Positions 7,548 through 19,386 of a DNA stretch of 64,000 nt are shown piece after piece. Origin of the DNA: Alphaproteobacteria bacterium. Lineage in GTDB: Bacteria; Pseudomonadota; Alphaproteobacteria; Sphingomonadales; Sphingomonadaceae. Within the stretch, counting starts at the first letter, position 1. Each line of letters opens with the position of its first letter. The position numbers and the translations under genes are program-made. A model generated the notes under the pieces. It did no database searches. It saw only the letters and a program-made list of their open reading frames with translations, and was not told where the DNA came from. Location of the stretch: contig JAHJIJ010000015.1 of NCBI GenBank assembly GCA_018823325.1, positions 372,001-436,000 on the forward strand. The letters run 5' to 3'.

Positions 7548-8764
7548 GCGAAGGATTGCCTGCGCAGCTTCCGGCGGCAGACTGGCGCGCGCGTCCGGGC
7601 CTTGGCAAGCTCTGCATGGCTTTGGGGTCGGAGCAGGGCGAGGCGCGGTTCGTTGGCGGCGCCGTGCGCGATGCGCTGCTCGGCCTGCCGGTCAAGGATA
7701 TCGACATCGCGACCGTGCATGAGCCGGATGAGGTGATTCGCCGGGTTAAGGCAGCGGGCCTGCGCGCCGTGCCGACCGGCATTGCCCATGGCACAATCAC
7801 CGCCATTCTCGATCATCAGCCCATCGAGATCACCACCTTGCGCCGCGATGTCTCCACCGATGGCCGCCGCGCGACGGTGGCGTTCGGCACCGACTGGCGG
7901 GACGATGCGGCGCGGCGCGACTTCACGATGAACGCGCTATACGCGGACCCCGCCGATGGCACGCTTCACGATTATTTTGATGGCCGGGCCGATCTGCTTG
8001 CCCGCCGCGTGCGCTTCATTGGCGATCCGCATCAGCGCATTGCCGAGGACCATCTGCGGATCCTGCGCTATTTCCGCTTTACGGCCCGCTTCGGCACACT
8101 GGATCGCGCGTCGCCGGATTTTGCGGCCTGCGTCACGCACGCAACGAGCCTCATGGCCCTGTCGCGCGAGCGCGTTGCCGATGAGATGCTCAAGCTGCTC
8201 GGTCTGCCCGATCCCGCCGATGTCGTTGCGGCCATGGTGAGCGATGGCGTGCTGGTACCCGTGCTGCCGGAAATTTCTGAAAGCGGCGTCGAATCGTTAA
8301 GGGCGCTCATTGCCGCCGAGCGATCGACCGGCGTCGCGCCGGTTGGCCTGCGCAGGCTTGCAGCACTGCTGCCGCAGGATAGCGCGCAGGCCGATCAGGT
8401 CGGTGCACGCCTGCGCCTCTCGAACAAGGCCCGGCAGCGCCTGCGTCTTGCCGCTGCACCGGCGGATGCCGCGACACCGCAGGCACTGGCTTATGCGCTG
8501 GGCGAGGAAAGCGCGGTGGATCGCATCCTGCTCGGCCGTTCCTTCTCACCCGAGCACGCGCCGTCCCTCATCGGATGGACGGCGCCCCGGCTGCCGCTTT
8601 CGGGTGGCGATCTCATTGCCATGGGGCTGACGGCAGGCCCGCTGGTCGCGCGGACCTTGCAGGCGCTCGAGCGCGCATGGGTCAATCAGGGTTTTCCGGA
8701 TGCGGAAACAACGCGCGATATGGCGCGTCAGATGGTCGAATCGACGCTGCGTTCCAGCCAGTAG
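7544..8764 (+). CDS. cca: CCA tRNA nucleotidyltransferase / poly(A) polymerase family
   Basis: A 406-residue class II nucleotidyltransferase. The active-site motif is FVGGAVRDALLG followed by KDIDIAT (DxD). RRDFTMNALY and EDHLRILRYFRFTARF are the template/sugar-recognition motifs of the head and neck domains. It would add CCA to tRNA 3' ends, or be a related poly(A) polymerase. It starts at ATG 7544 overlapping the Nudix stop. Its last 37 bp overlap, antiparallel, the 3' end of the GGDEF/EAL gene on the other strand. Confidence 0.9.
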   Translation: MSEGLPAQLPAADWRARPGLGKLCMALGSEQGEARFVGGAVRDALLGLPVKDIDIATVHEPDEVIRRVKAAGLRAVPTGIAHGTITAILDHQPIEITTLRRDVSTDGRRATVAFGTDWRDDAARRDFTMNALYADPADGTLHDYFDGRADLLARRVRFIGDPHQRIAEDHLRILRYFRFTARFGTLDRASPDFAACVTHATSLMALSRERVADEMLKLLGLPDPADVVAAMVSDGVLVPVLPEISESGVESLRALIAAERSTGVAPVGLRRLAALLPQDSAQADQVGARLRLSNKARQRLRLAAAPADAATPQALAYALGEESAVDRILLGRSFSPEHAPSLIGWTAPRLPLSGGDLIAMGLTAGPLVARTLQALERAWVNQGFPDAETTRDMARQMVESTLRSSQ

Positions 8765-10548
8765 GAATAGGCCTCCTGCGGCGGCAGGGGGCGAGCGAAG
8801 TGATAGCCCTGGCCATAATGGCAGCCGAGCTTGCGCAGCGCGTCGGCCATGTCCGGCGTCTCGATGCCTTCGGCCGTCGTTTCCATGCCCAGCGCGCCGG
8901 CCAGGCTGACGATGGCGCGCACGATGGCGATCTTGTCGGCGTCTCCAATCATGTCGGTGACGAAGCTGCGGTCGATCTTGAGCAGGTCGATGGGCAGCGA
9001 CTGGAGACTGGCGAGGTTGGAAAAGCCGGTGCCGAAATCATCCATGGCCACGGTCACGTCCATGGCCTGCAGCGCGCCGAGCAGCTGCCGGGTCTTGTCC
9101 GGGTCGGCAATGAGCGCGCTTTCGGTCAGTTCGATGATCAGGCGATTGCCGTCCACGCCGGCATAGCGCAGCGCTTCCTCCACCGCGCGGGGCACATTGT
9201 CGCGCACCATCTGAACCGGTGAGAGATTGACGTTCATGGTGATCGGCAGCGTCTCGCCAAAGCGCCGGTCCCAGTCGGCCAGGGTCTGCACGCATTCGCA
9301 CAAGGCCCAGCGCCCCAGCGGCACGATCAGCCCGGATTCCTCGGCGACGGGGATGAAGTCGATCGGGGAGACGGGGCCAAGCACCGAATCCTCCCAGCGG
9401 GCGAGGGCTTCGAAGCCTTTCACTGCACCAGTCTGCAGGTTAATGAGCGGCTGAAACACCATGGTCAGCTCGCCATTGTCGATCGCTTCGCGCAGGCGGT
9501 TCTCCAGCGTGAAGCGCTTCAGCGCCTCGCGCAGCACATTGGCGCGGTAGACTTCCAGCGCGCCGGACTTCTTTGCCCGCTTCACGGCGGCTTGGGCCTG
9601 CCGAAGCAGCTTCTCGATGTCGTCGCTGTCTTCCTGTGCCAGCGCGCAGCCCAGCGCGACCTCGACGTTGATGAGATAAGTGGAAAGCCGGACCGGCGTC
9701 TCGAACGCCTTGCGCACGCGCTCCGCGATCTGCAGCACTTCGGAGAGGCCGTGGCCGACATGCGCGAAGATCGCGAATTCATTGCCACCGATTCGCGCCA
9801 GCACATCGCCGGCGCGCAGCACCGATTTCACGCGCCGCGCGACAGTGATGATGAGTTCGTCGCCGGCCATGGCACCGAGCGATTCGTTGATGCGGCTGAA
9901 CCGGATGAGATCGAAGCCGATGATCGCGTGCGTCGCCTTGCTCGTTGCCGGGCGACCGTTTTCGACGAGGTCTTCGATCTGCTCGACGAAGCCGATTCGG
10001 TTGGGCAGCGATGTCAGGCTGTCCGTCATCAGCTCCTTGCGCAGCGTGCTTTCGGCCTTGCGCTCGCTGGTGCGATCAGTGGCGGTGAAGAGCATCATGG
10101 CGGCAGGCTGCGTGCCTTCCTCAACCCATGTCAGCGAGCAGCTATAGGCCCGCAGACCAAGCCTATCCTGAAATTCCAGCTCGAATCGGTCGGAGGGCCG
10201 CCGCGATTCGAACATCGCCTGCGCGCGGTCCCGCCAGCCGTGGCCGCGGCCACGCTCGCAAGGCACGTCAGGCAGGGCACTGGCGGCATGATCCTCAACG
10301 AAACTCGCGAACTCCTCATTGCCTTCCAGAACGCGCAGACCCGTCTCGGCCAGACTCAGCACGGCCGCAGGATAAGGCAGGGCTTTGAGGAACGCGCTGC
10401 AGGCGCCAGCGCTACCCCAGCCGTCACCGCCCCCACCACCCTCGCCATTATCCGGCGCGGGCGCTGGAAAGGACGCATGACAGATGGTCGACTGCGGCAT
10501 GATCGCGGTCGTCTGGTCTGTAGCATCGCGTTTCGCGCGGGCAGTCAT
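8728..10548 (-). CDS. PAS-like/GGDEF/EAL protein, probable c-di-GMP phosphodiesterase with a degenerate GGDEF
   Basis: 606 residues. A short PAS-like segment (FLKALPYPAAVL...) is followed by a GGDEF domain (DSLTSLPNRIGF onward) and an EAL domain. The GGDEF signature reads GGNEF (Asn256), so cyclase activity is doubtful. The EAL domain keeps the catalytic set: EALARW (Glu380), NVNLSP, ELTES, DDFGTG, LKIDRSFV and AEGIET. It therefore probably hydrolyses c-di-GMP, with the GGDEF as regulatory GTP sensor. No membrane segment is seen. The ATG at 10548 is preferred to a GTG two codons earlier. The 3' end overlaps cca by 37 bp. Confidence 0.9.
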   Translation of the reverse strand: MTARAKRDATDQTTAIMPQSTICHASFPAPAPDNGEGGGGGDGWGSAGACSAFLKALPYPAAVLSLAETGLRVLEGNEEFASFVEDHAASALPDVPCERGRGHGWRDRAQAMFESRRPSDRFELEFQDRLGLRAYSCSLTWVEEGTQPAAMMLFTATDRTSERKAESTLRKELMTDSLTSLPNRIGFVEQIEDLVENGRPATSKATHAIIGFDLIRFSRINESLGAMAGDELIITVARRVKSVLRAGDVLARIGGNEFAIFAHVGHGLSEVLQIAERVRKAFETPVRLSTYLINVEVALGCALAQEDSDDIEKLLRQAQAAVKRAKKSGALEVYRANVLREALKRFTLENRLREAIDNGELTMVFQPLINLQTGAVKGFEALARWEDSVLGPVSPIDFIPVAEESGLIVPLGRWALCECVQTLADWDRRFGETLPITMNVNLSPVQMVRDNVPRAVEEALRYAGVDGNRLIIELTESALIADPDKTRQLLGALQAMDVTVAMDDFGTGFSNLASLQSLPIDLLKIDRSFVTDMIGDADKIAIVRAIVSLAGALGMETTAEGIETPDMADALRKLGCHYGQGYHFARPLPPQEAYSYWLERSVDSTI

Positions 10549-10631
10549 AGGCACCGGGTTACGTGCCCATGGTAAATTAAGCCTGAAGCAACCGCCGATT
10601 CGGACCTTTTTGTTGAGTCCACATCATTTTT

Positions 10632-10652
10632 CCTGTCCTGACACGGGACAGG
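10632..10652. repeat. Seven-bp stem-loop between parC and the GGDEF/EAL gene
   Basis: CCTGTCC, loop TGACACG, GGACAGG. On the minus strand it follows the parC stop by 20 bp but is followed by A rather than T residues. It is therefore not a canonical terminator; it could stabilise the parC 3' end. Confidence 0.4.
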
Positions 10653-10674
10653 CGGATCAATCGAGATGTTCCGG

Positions 10675-12963
10675 TCAGAACCGATTGTCACGCGGGAAGC
10701 CATTGGGCGGCATGCGCCCAGCCGCCCCGCGCGCGGCCCGCCAGGAGAGCAGATCGGTTTCCGTCCGCGTCCGCCCGCTCTCGCCGCCCATCGTCCAGGA
10801 GAGGCCCTGGGCGAGCGTGAGGGTGATCGCGTCGGAGAGGCCGCCATCCTTGTAGCGCTGCAGCGTCACGCCCTGGCCGCGCGCCATTTCCGGCAGTTCG
10901 GCCAGCGAGAAGATGACCAGCTTGCGATTCTCGCCGATCACCGCGACCGAGTCGGCTCTCGGCGCCACCGGGCGCACCACCTTCAGCTGTGCGCCGGCCT
11001 TCAGGTTCACGACCTGCCGCCCCTTGCGCGTTTCGGCGATAATCTCGCTCATCGCGGCAATGAAGCCGCGCCCGTCGCTGGCCGCAAGCAGCAACTTGCC
11101 GTCCGCCTTGGCGGGCAACAGCGCGACGATGTCGGTCTCGTTGGCAAGGTCGATCATCAGCCGCACCGGCTCGCCGAAGCCGCGCCCGCCCGGCAGCTTG
11201 TCCGCGCCCAGCGTGTAGAAGCGCCCGTCCGATCCGGCGAGCAGCAGCTTGTCCGTGGTCTGCGCGTGGAAGGCATAGGCCGGGCCATCGCCTTCCTTGA
11301 ACTTGAGCGCATCGGTGGCATTGAGGTCGGCATGGCCCTTCATCGCGCGTATCCAGCCGCGCTGGGACATGATGACGGTAATCGGCTCGCGCTCGATCAT
11401 CGCCTCGAGCGGGATTTCGCGCGCCGGCCCGGCCTGCTCCAGCCCCGTGCGCCGCATGCCGATGCCTTTTTCCGGCGTGTAGCGCTTGCGCAGTTCAGCC
11501 AGGTCGCGCTTGAGGCGCGTGCGCTGGCGGGCCGGCGAATCGATCAGCTTCTGCAAATCCTCGCGCTCGCCGGAGAGGTCGTCGCGCTCGCGGCGCAGCT
11601 CCATTTCCTCCAGCTTGCGGAGGGAACGCAGCCGCATATTGAGGATCGCCTCGGCTTGCCGGTCGGTGAGCTGGAATTCTTCCATCATCAGCGGCTTGGG
11701 CTCGTCCTCGCTGCGGATGATCTCGATCACCCGGTCGAGGTTGAGATAGGCGATGATGTAGCCGTCGAGCAGCTCCAGCCGATTGTCGATCTGCTCGATC
11801 CGATGCACCGAGCGGCGCACCAGCACCTCGATCTGGTGCTTGAGCCACTCGGTCAGCAGCTCGCGCAGGCCCATCACGCGCGGCGTGTGGCTGGCGTCCA
11901 GCACGTTCATGTTGAGCGGGAAGCGGCTTTCCAGATCGGTGAGGCGGAACAGGCTGTCCATCAGCACGTCCGGGTCCACCGTGCGGGCGCGCGGCTCCAG
12001 CACGATGCGCAGCACCTCGTCCGATTCATCGCGCACGTCGGCAAGGATCGGCAGCTTCTTGTCGGCAATCAGCTGAGCGATCTGCTCGATCAGCTTGCCC
12101 TTGGCGATGCCATAGGGAATCTCGTCGATCACCGCGATCCAGGTGCCGCGCCCTTCATCCTCGCGGTGCCAGCGCGCGCGCAGCCGCATGCTGCCCCGCC
12201 CCGTGGCATAAGCGTCCGAGATGACGGTCGGCGGATCGACCAGCAGGCCGCCGGTCGGGAAGTCCGGCCCTTTCATCAGCGTCATCAGCTGGGCGTGCTC
12301 GGCCTCAGGCTGGTCGATCAGCAGCGTCGCGGCGTCGATCACCTCGGCCACATTATGCGGCGGAATGCTCGTCGCCATGCCGACCGCGATGCCACTTGCG
12401 CCATTGGCCAGCAGATTGGGGAACAGGCCGGGGAAGACCTCAGGCTCTTCTTCCTCGCCATTGTAGGTCGGGCGGAAATCGACCGTGCCGTTGTCGAGTC
12501 CAGCCATGAGGTCGGCGGCGGCCTGCGTCAGCCGGGCCTCGGTGTAGCGCATGGCGGCGGCATTATCGCCGTCGATATTGCCGAAATTGCCCTGTCCGTC
12601 GACCAGCGGTGTGCGCAGTGAGAAGTCCTGCGCCAGCCGCACCATCGCGTCATAGACCGACTGGTCGCCGTGCGGGTGATATTTGCCGATGACATCGCCG
12701 ACGACGCGGGCGCACTTCTTGTAGCTGGTGTTATTGCGCTCGGGATTGGCGACCAGAATGTCCGGCGCCGGGCCGCTCGGCTCCAGGCGCAGCAGGCGCA
12801 TCGCCCAGAGCAGGCGGCGGTGCACCGGCTTCAGCCCGTCCCGCAGATCGGGCAGGGATCGCGCGGTAATCGTGGAGAGCGCATAGACGAGATATCGCTC
12901 GGACAGGGCGGAATCGAAGGGGTGGTCCTTGATGCTGTCCAGCGGATCGGTGAAATCTGTCAT
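10675..12963 (-). CDS. parC: DNA topoisomerase IV subunit A
   Basis: 762 residues. The N-terminal breakage-reunion domain carries [15 protein letters not shown] and the catalytic tyrosine in [10 protein letters not shown], which attacks DNA. The C-terminal half has the beta-pinwheel repeats of ParC. The length, the [10 protein letters not shown] segment and the absence of a GyrA box in the C-terminal domain favour ParC over GyrA. The quinolone-resistance region reads [11 protein letters not shown], with Gln where E. coli ParC has Ser80. It would decatenate chromosomes together with ParE, which is not in the window. Confidence 0.93.
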   Translation of the reverse strand: MTDFTDPLDSIKDHPFDSALSERYLVYALSTITARSLPDLRDGLKPVHRRLLWAMRLLRLEPSGPAPDILVANPERNNTSYKKCARVVGDVIGKYHPHGDQSVYDAMVRLAQDFSLRTPLVDGQGNFGNIDGDNAAAMRYTEARLTQAAADLMAGLDNGTVDFRPTYNGEEEEPEVFPGLFPNLLANGASGIAVGMATSIPPHNVAEVIDAATLLIDQPEAEHAQLMTLMKGPDFPTGGLLVDPPTVISDAYATGRGSMRLRARWHREDEGRGTWIAVIDEIPYGIAKGKLIEQIAQLIADKKLPILADVRDESDEVLRIVLEPRARTVDPDVLMDSLFRLTDLESRFPLNMNVLDASHTPRVMGLRELLTEWLKHQIEVLVRRSVHRIEQIDNRLELLDGYIIAYLNLDRVIEIIRSEDEPKPLMMEEFQLTDRQAEAILNMRLRSLRKLEEMELRRERDDLSGEREDLQKLIDSPARQRTRLKRDLAELRKRYTPEKGIGMRRTGLEQAGPAREIPLEAMIEREPITVIMSQRGWIRAMKGHADLNATDALKFKEGDGPAYAFHAQTTDKLLLAGSDGRFYTLGADKLPGGRGFGEPVRLMIDLANETDIVALLPAKADGKLLLAASDGRGFIAAMSEIIAETRKGRQVVNLKAGAQLKVVRPVAPRADSVAVIGENRKLVIFSLAELPEMARGQGVTLQRYKDGGLSDAITLTLAQGLSWTMGGESGRTRTETDLLSWRAARGAAGRMPPNGFPRDNRF

Positions 12964-13004
12964 CCCGCGCGATTAGCAAGCGCCGGGCCGCTTGGGTAGG
13001 GGCG

Positions 13005-13487
13005 CTAGGATGCCTCTGTGGCGCCGCTGTTCTCTTCGCCATTGGCCTGCGCGATCGTCGCGGCAGCGTCGGCAAGGCGCCGGGCGGCCAGCAGATCATT
13101 GGCCATGGTATCGCGGATCACGGGAGTCAGGCGCTCGGCCTCCGCCATCACCTGCGCGCACAGCCAGGTGAAGCGGTCAGCCAGCGCCACCAGATCTTCT
13201 GCGGCATCGGCCTTGTCTTCAGGTGGGCGCCTGCCGCCAAGGCGCGGGAAACCGATGGCGTCCGCCTTGCCTGCGGCAAGCGCGCGGTCGAGCAGGCCGC
13301 ACAGGCGCGCATCGGCCTCCTGCAGCGTCGCATCATCCGGCGCGTGGCGTGCGCTTACCGCAACAGCCTTGCGCAGGCAGGCGATGCCGAGCGCCAGCGC
13401 GCTGGCCGCCGCCGTACCCGCGCCGGATGAGAGCGTGCCGGAGGCAATGTCCTCCAGCACATCCTCAAAAGGCGTGCGCGCAAGCAT
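13005..13487 (-). CDS. Cyclodeaminase/cyclohydrolase (FTCD_C-like) family protein
   Basis: 160 residues, Ala-rich and helical. The N-terminal EDIASGTLSSGAGTAAASAL resembles the SG.p.pGGGsaaA start of the formiminotransferase-cyclodeaminase C-terminal domain, and KADAIGFPRLG resembles its conserved middle. Such proteins convert formimino- or methenyl-tetrahydrofolate. The match is partial: the usual glycine triplet is SGAG here and the protein is short (~200 expected), so substrate and activity are uncertain. It ends 41 bp before parC on the same strand. Confidence 0.5.
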   Translation of the reverse strand: MLARTPFEDVLEDIASGTLSSGAGTAAASALALGIACLRKAVAVSARHAPDDATLQEADARLCGLLDRALAAGKADAIGFPRLGGRRPPEDKADAAEDLVALADRFTWLCAQVMAEAERLTPVIRDTMANDLLAARRLADAAATIAQANGEENSGATEAS

Positions 13488-13548
13488 GTCCGGTCCGCAT
13501 CATTTGCATGGTCCATAAGCGGACTGCCGCGCATTCGGTTCCGGTTAT

Positions 13549-16058
<2,510 letters not shown>

Positions 16059-16079
16059 GCGGGCAGAGAGCCCGGTCCC

Positions 16080-16655
16080 ATGACAAGGGTCGTTGCCGAA
16101 ACCGAGCGCCTGATCCTGCGCACCGAACGGCCAGGGGATCAGGATGTCTGGCTCGCGCATTTGAACACGCCGGAGGTCAGGGCTCATCTCGGCGGCCCAA
16201 GCGCGCCGGAGATCGTCTCGCAGAATTTCGCGCGCATTGCGGCCAACTGGGAAGCCAAAGGCATCTCGCTGGCGATGCTCGAGCGCAAATCGGACGGCTT
16301 GCTGATCGGGGACTGCGGCCTTGGCGTGATTGACTCGCCGGACGCGCCGGACGAACTCTCCGGGCAACGGGAGATCGGCTGGATCGTCCGGCGCGATTGC
16401 TGGCGGCAAGGCTATGCCGCAGAGGCGGCGCGGGCGATCTTGGCCCTTGCGTTCGGCCCCTGGCAATTGCCCGTGGTCTATGCCCAGACATCGCTCAGCA
16501 ATCCGCCCTCATGGCGGCTGATGGAGAAGCTCGGCATGCGCCGTCGTGCCGATCTGGACTATGTCGACAGCCGTTATCCGCCAGAAGACAATCCCACGAT
16601 GATCTATGAGATGCGGCGCACGGACTGGACGGCGCTCAGCGAGGACAAGTCATGA
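16080..16655 (+). CDS. GNAT N-acetyltransferase, RimJ/RimL type
   Basis: 191 residues. The opening ETERLILRTERPGDQDVWLAH matches the RimJ/RimL-like subgroup, and REIGWIVRRDCWRQGYAAEAA carries the acetyl-CoA-binding R/Q-x-x-G-x-A motif. SNPPSWRLMEKLGMRR is the usual C-terminal N-x-x-S-x-x-x-x-x-K-x-G-F/M element. It starts 21 bp after hemB and overlaps the next gene by ATGA, so the three are probably one operon. Substrate unknown. Confidence 0.85.
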   Translation: MTRVVAETERLILRTERPGDQDVWLAHLNTPEVRAHLGGPSAPEIVSQNFARIAANWEAKGISLAMLERKSDGLLIGDCGLGVIDSPDAPDELSGQREIGWIVRRDCWRQGYAAEAARAILALAFGPWQLPVVYAQTSLSNPPSWRLMEKLGMRRRADLDYVDSRYPPEDNPTMIYEMRRTDWTALSEDKS

Positions 16656-17209
16656 CCAAGCCCCTCATCCTCCCCTTCAACGGCAAGACGCCCAAGATCC
16701 ACGAAACCGCCTTTGTCGCCCCCGGCTGCGTCATCATTGGCGATGTCGAGATCGGCCCGCAGGCGAGCATTTGGTACAACTGCGTTCTGCGCGGGGACAT
16801 GAATGCCATCCGCGTGGGCGCGCGGTCCAACATTCAGGATGGCAGCACCGTCCACGTCGAGAGCGACTATGGGGACGGCGGCCATCCCACCATCATCGGC
16901 GATGATGTGCTGATCGGCCATATGGCGCTCGTCCATGGCTGCACGCTGGAGGACCGCGCCTTCGTCGGCATGGGCGCCATTGTGATGGATGGCTGCGTGA
17001 TCGAGGGGGATGCGATGCTCGCGGCAGGCGCGATGCTCACCCCCGGCAAGCGGATGCCATCGGGCCAGTTGTGGAGCGGGCGCCCGGCCAGATATATGCG
17101 TGATCTTGGCGAGGCGGACCTGCACGGCATGCGGCGCGGTGTGGAGGCCTATATTCGCGAAGGCGCGCTGCACACGGCGGCCCTCAAGGAAGTGGAAGCT
17201 GGCTCCTGA
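16652..17209 (+). CDS. Gamma carbonic anhydrase family protein (YrdA/PaaY-like)
   Basis: 185 residues with the hexapeptide-repeat left-handed beta-helix pattern (for example VIIGDVEIG, SIWYNCVLRGD). The three zinc-binding histidines are in GSTVHVE, IGHMALVHG (two). Conserved RGD and Asn/Gln positions of the gamma class are present. Homologues are carbonic anhydrases or acyl-CoA-associated proteins, and many show no measured activity. Its ATG overlaps the GNAT stop. Its last 26 bp overlap the convergent gene on the minus strand. Confidence 0.88.
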   Translation: MTKPLILPFNGKTPKIHETAFVAPGCVIIGDVEIGPQASIWYNCVLRGDMNAIRVGARSNIQDGSTVHVESDYGDGGHPTIIGDDVLIGHMALVHGCTLEDRAFVGMGAIVMDGCVIEGDAMLAAGAMLTPGKRMPSGQLWSGRPARYMRDLGEADLHGMRRGVEAYIREGALHTAALKEVEAGS

Positions 17210-17723
17210 GCGCATCCAGCGCATCGTTCTGCGCATCGACCAGCGCAAGCACGCGTAGCCGGGCCGGGTCGATGACGATCAGGTCCGCTGCCACGCGCGC
17301 GGCATCTTCTGCAACCTGCCGCTCCACAAACAGGGTGTCCAGCGCCGCCAGCGCAGCCACGCTGTCATAGCGCGCGCTGTCGAGGGCACTGATGGTGCTT
17401 TGCGCAACCACCCAGGATTCGCTTGCCGGCGCGGCGCTTGCACCGGCTGCGACGCTGCTGCGGCCCCCTTCGGAAAGCATGCGCTGGAACGCGCTGTCGG
17501 CGGCGGTGGCCTCGCTCGAAAACCGTTCCACTTGCGCCGCGAGGGCCTGGTCGATGGCGGCGGGCTCGACCGGCGCCGGCGGCGGGATCGAGCGGTCGCG
17601 CGTTTCGGCGGGCCGTTTGGCCAATGACGGGAAGGCGCGCGGATCGGTCTGCGCATTAACGGCAGAGCCCATGACGAGCAGGGCAAAAAAGGCGGTGAGT
17701 CGGCGCAGCATGGTTCCCGTCAT
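17184..17723 (-). CDS. Hypothetical secreted/periplasmic protein
   Basis: 179 residues with an N-terminal signal peptide (MLRRLTAFFALLVMGSAVNAQ; start at 17723, or four codons later). The mature part is Ala/Asp/Leu-rich and probably helical, with a proline-rich linker near residue 48 (IPPPAPVEP). No family is recognised. It converges on the gamma carbonic anhydrase gene and overlaps it by 26 bp. Confidence 0.6.
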   Translation of the reverse strand: MTGTMLRRLTAFFALLVMGSAVNAQTDPRAFPSLAKRPAETRDRSIPPPAPVEPAAIDQALAAQVERFSSEATAADSAFQRMLSEGGRSSVAAGASAAPASESWVVAQSTISALDSARYDSVAALAALDTLFVERQVAEDAARVAADLIVIDPARLRVLALVDAQNDALDALRSQLPLP

Positions 17724-17817
17724 TTAGGGTGGCGCGGCAGTCGCTTCAACCTTGGTGCCCGCCGGGGATGAACCGCATGATTGCCGGGCAGGCAGGCCGA
17801 AAAACCGAGTCTCTCCG

Positions 17818-17846
17818 TTGACAGGTCCGGCATCGCTCACTAAGGG
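17818..17846 (+). promoter_or_regulatory. Candidate sigma-70 promoter for rplU-rpmA
   Basis: TTGACA (17818-17823), a perfect -35, is 17 bp from TAAGGG (17841-17846), a weak -10 resembling other alphaproteobacterial promoters. It lies 80 bp before rplU, which leaves room for a leader in the ribosomal-protein mRNA. Confidence 0.45.
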
Positions 17847-17926
17847 GCCACTTTCCCGCGCGGACAGCAACCAATGGCTGTGCCATGCCGTTCGCGCCAA
17901 GCATTTGATTGATGGAAGTTAAGCCC

Positions 17927-18289
17927 ATGTTCGCTGTCGTGCGTACGGGCGGCAAGCAATATCGCGTCGCCGCCGGAGACAAGATCGTCGTCGAGAAGCT
18001 CGCTGGTGAAGCCGGCGATACCGTCACGCTGGACGATGTCCTGCTCGCGGGCGACGGCTCGGATATCAAGGACAGCAAGGGCCTCACGGTCTCGGCTGAG
18101 ATCATTGCCCAGGCCAAGGGCGAGAAGGTGATCGTCTTCAAGAAGCGTCGTCGGCACAATTACCGTCGTCGCAACGGCCATCGCCAGCAGCACACGATCC
18201 TGCGGATCGTGTCGATCGGCGGCGAAGCGCCGAAGAAGAAGGCCGCCGCCAAGAAGGCCGATGCTGCTCCGGCAGCAGCCGAAGCCTGA
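17927..18289 (+). CDS. rplU: Large ribosomal subunit protein bL21
   Basis: 120 residues. The family start [18 protein letters not shown] and the rRNA-binding [17 protein letters not shown] region are clear. The tail [18 protein letters not shown] is an Ala/Lys-rich extension beyond the ~103-residue E. coli protein, common in alphaproteobacteria. The ATG at 17927 matches the family N-terminus; an in-frame ATG 18 bp upstream is not needed. It is followed by rpmA after 24 bp, the usual pair. Confidence 0.96.
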   Translation: MFAVVRTGGKQYRVAAGDKIVVEKLAGEAGDTVTLDDVLLAGDGSDIKDSKGLTVSAEIIAQAKGEKVIVFKKRRRHNYRRRNGHRQQHTILRIVSIGGEAPKKKAAAKKADAAPAAAEA

Positions 18290-18313
18290 AGCAAGATTCG
18301 AGGAGTTTAGACC

Positions 18314-18583
18314 ATGGCACATAAAAAAGCTGGCGGTTCATCGCGCAACGGTCGCGATTCTGAGTCGAAGCGCCTGGGCGTGAAGAAGTTCGGCGGCCAG
18401 ACCGTCCTGGGTGGCAACATTCTCGTGCGTCAGCGCGGGACGAAGTTCTATCCGGGCCGCAATGTCGGCATTGGCAAGGACCACACCCTGTTTGCACTCA
18501 TTGAAGGCCGCGTGGCCTTCCATCAGGGCAAGCTCGGCCGCAAATTCGTGTCCGTAGACGCGATGGCGGAAGCCGCGGAATAA
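18314..18583 (+). CDS. rpmA: Large ribosomal subunit protein bL27
   Basis: 89 residues beginning [20 protein letters not shown], the bL27 N-terminus that reaches the peptidyl-transferase centre. It continues with [23 protein letters not shown] and [15 protein letters not shown] lies upstream of the ATG. No N-terminal cleavage extension is seen, unlike in Firmicutes. It is cotranscribed with rplU and followed by two stem-loops. Confidence 0.97.
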   Translation: MAHKKAGGSSRNGRDSESKRLGVKKFGGQTVLGGNILVRQRGTKFYPGRNVGIGKDHTLFALIEGRVAFHQGKLGRKFVSVDAMAEAAE

Positions 18584-18598
18584 CCGGACGACTCTTAC

Positions 18599-18624
18599 AG
18601 GGATCGTCCGTCGGGACGATCCCT
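18599..18624 (+). repeat. Eleven-bp stem-loop after rpmA
   Basis: AGGGATCGTCC, loop GTCG, GGACGATCCCT. It begins 15 bp after the rpmA stop. A following T-run is missing, so it may protect the mRNA 3' end or act with the second hairpin 30 bp downstream. Confidence 0.6.
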
Positions 18625-18654
18625 TGGTGACCGGATACCGGCTCATCTGAAACC

Positions 18655-18688
18655 AAGGGAGAAGGGATCGCCCCTCCTCCCTTTTTTC
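18655..18688 (+). terminator. Rho-independent terminator of rplU-rpmA
   Basis: AAGGGAG ... AGGG-ATCGC-CCCT ... CTCCCTT followed by TTTTCTTG: a hairpin with a U-rich tail 72 bp after the rpmA stop. Confidence 0.8.
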
Positions 18689-18813
18689 TTGTTCTCCCTG
18701 GAACCTCGACGGACCTCGACGCGTCAGGAGCACGGTTGCTCGCAGCGTTCGCAAGGCTGTCTTACAGGCGTCATCTGCTTGCGGCAGGGCGCCCCGGAAC
18801 CGGAGACAAGACC

Positions 18814-19386
18814 ATGTTTGCACGTACCCCCCGATTGCTGCTGCGGCCAGGCTGGCCGGAAGATGCGCAGGCCCTTTATGCGGCCATCGCGGATGAGGCG
18901 ATCGTGCGGAATCTCGCCCGCGCGCCCTGGCCTTACACGATGGACGATGCCGTCGATTTCCTCGCTGGCGATCATGACCCACTGTACCCCAAGTTCCTGG
19001 TAATGAAGCGCACGCGCGGCACGCCGCGTCTCATCGGCTGCTGCGGCATCCATGGGCAGGAGGATGGCGCGCGGGAGCTGGGTTACTGGATCGCGCGGCC
19101 CTATTGGGGCCTCGGCTTCGCGACCGAGGCAGCCTCGGCCGTGATGCAGATCGCCCGCGCGACCGGCCTGCGCGATATTCGTGCCAGTCATTTCGTGGAC
19201 AACCCCGCTTCCGGCCGGGTCCTGCGCAAGCTCGGCTTCCGGCCTGCCGGACGTCCCGAACCACGCCACAGCCGGGGCCGCAGCCGCGCCGACCTCTGCC
19301 AGTTCTACGAAGATAGCGGCGAGGCCGACATGCGCGAAGACGTGGCTGTGGAAATTTACGCAGATCGGGAGTCCGTCGCGGCCTGA
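18814..19386 (+). CDS. GNAT N-acetyltransferase, RimJ/RimL type
   Basis: 190 residues. It begins MFARTPRLLLRPGWPEDAQA, has the acetyl-CoA motif ELGYWIARPYWGLGFATEAA, and the C-terminal NPASGRVLRKLGFRP. The ATG at 18814 matches the R-L-x-L-R-P family start; the frame is open upstream but not conserved. It sits between rpmA and obgE. No partner or substrate can be inferred; the position beside ribosomal genes would fit a protein N-terminal acetyltransferase, which is speculation. Confidence 0.85.
   Translation: MFARTPRLLLRPGWPEDAQALYAAIADEAIVRNLARAPWPYTMDDAVDFLAGDHDPLYPKFLVMKRTRGTPRLIGCCGIHGQEDGARELGYWIARPYWGLGFATEAASAVMQIARATGLRDIRASHFVDNPASGRVLRKLGFRPAGRPEPRHSRGRSRADLCQFYEDSGEADMREDVAVEIYADRESVAA

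Noticed and set aside
10632..10652. Stem-loop after parC as a rho-independent terminator
   Set aside because: It is followed by A residues on the relevant strand, not T, so it was kept only as a stem-loop.
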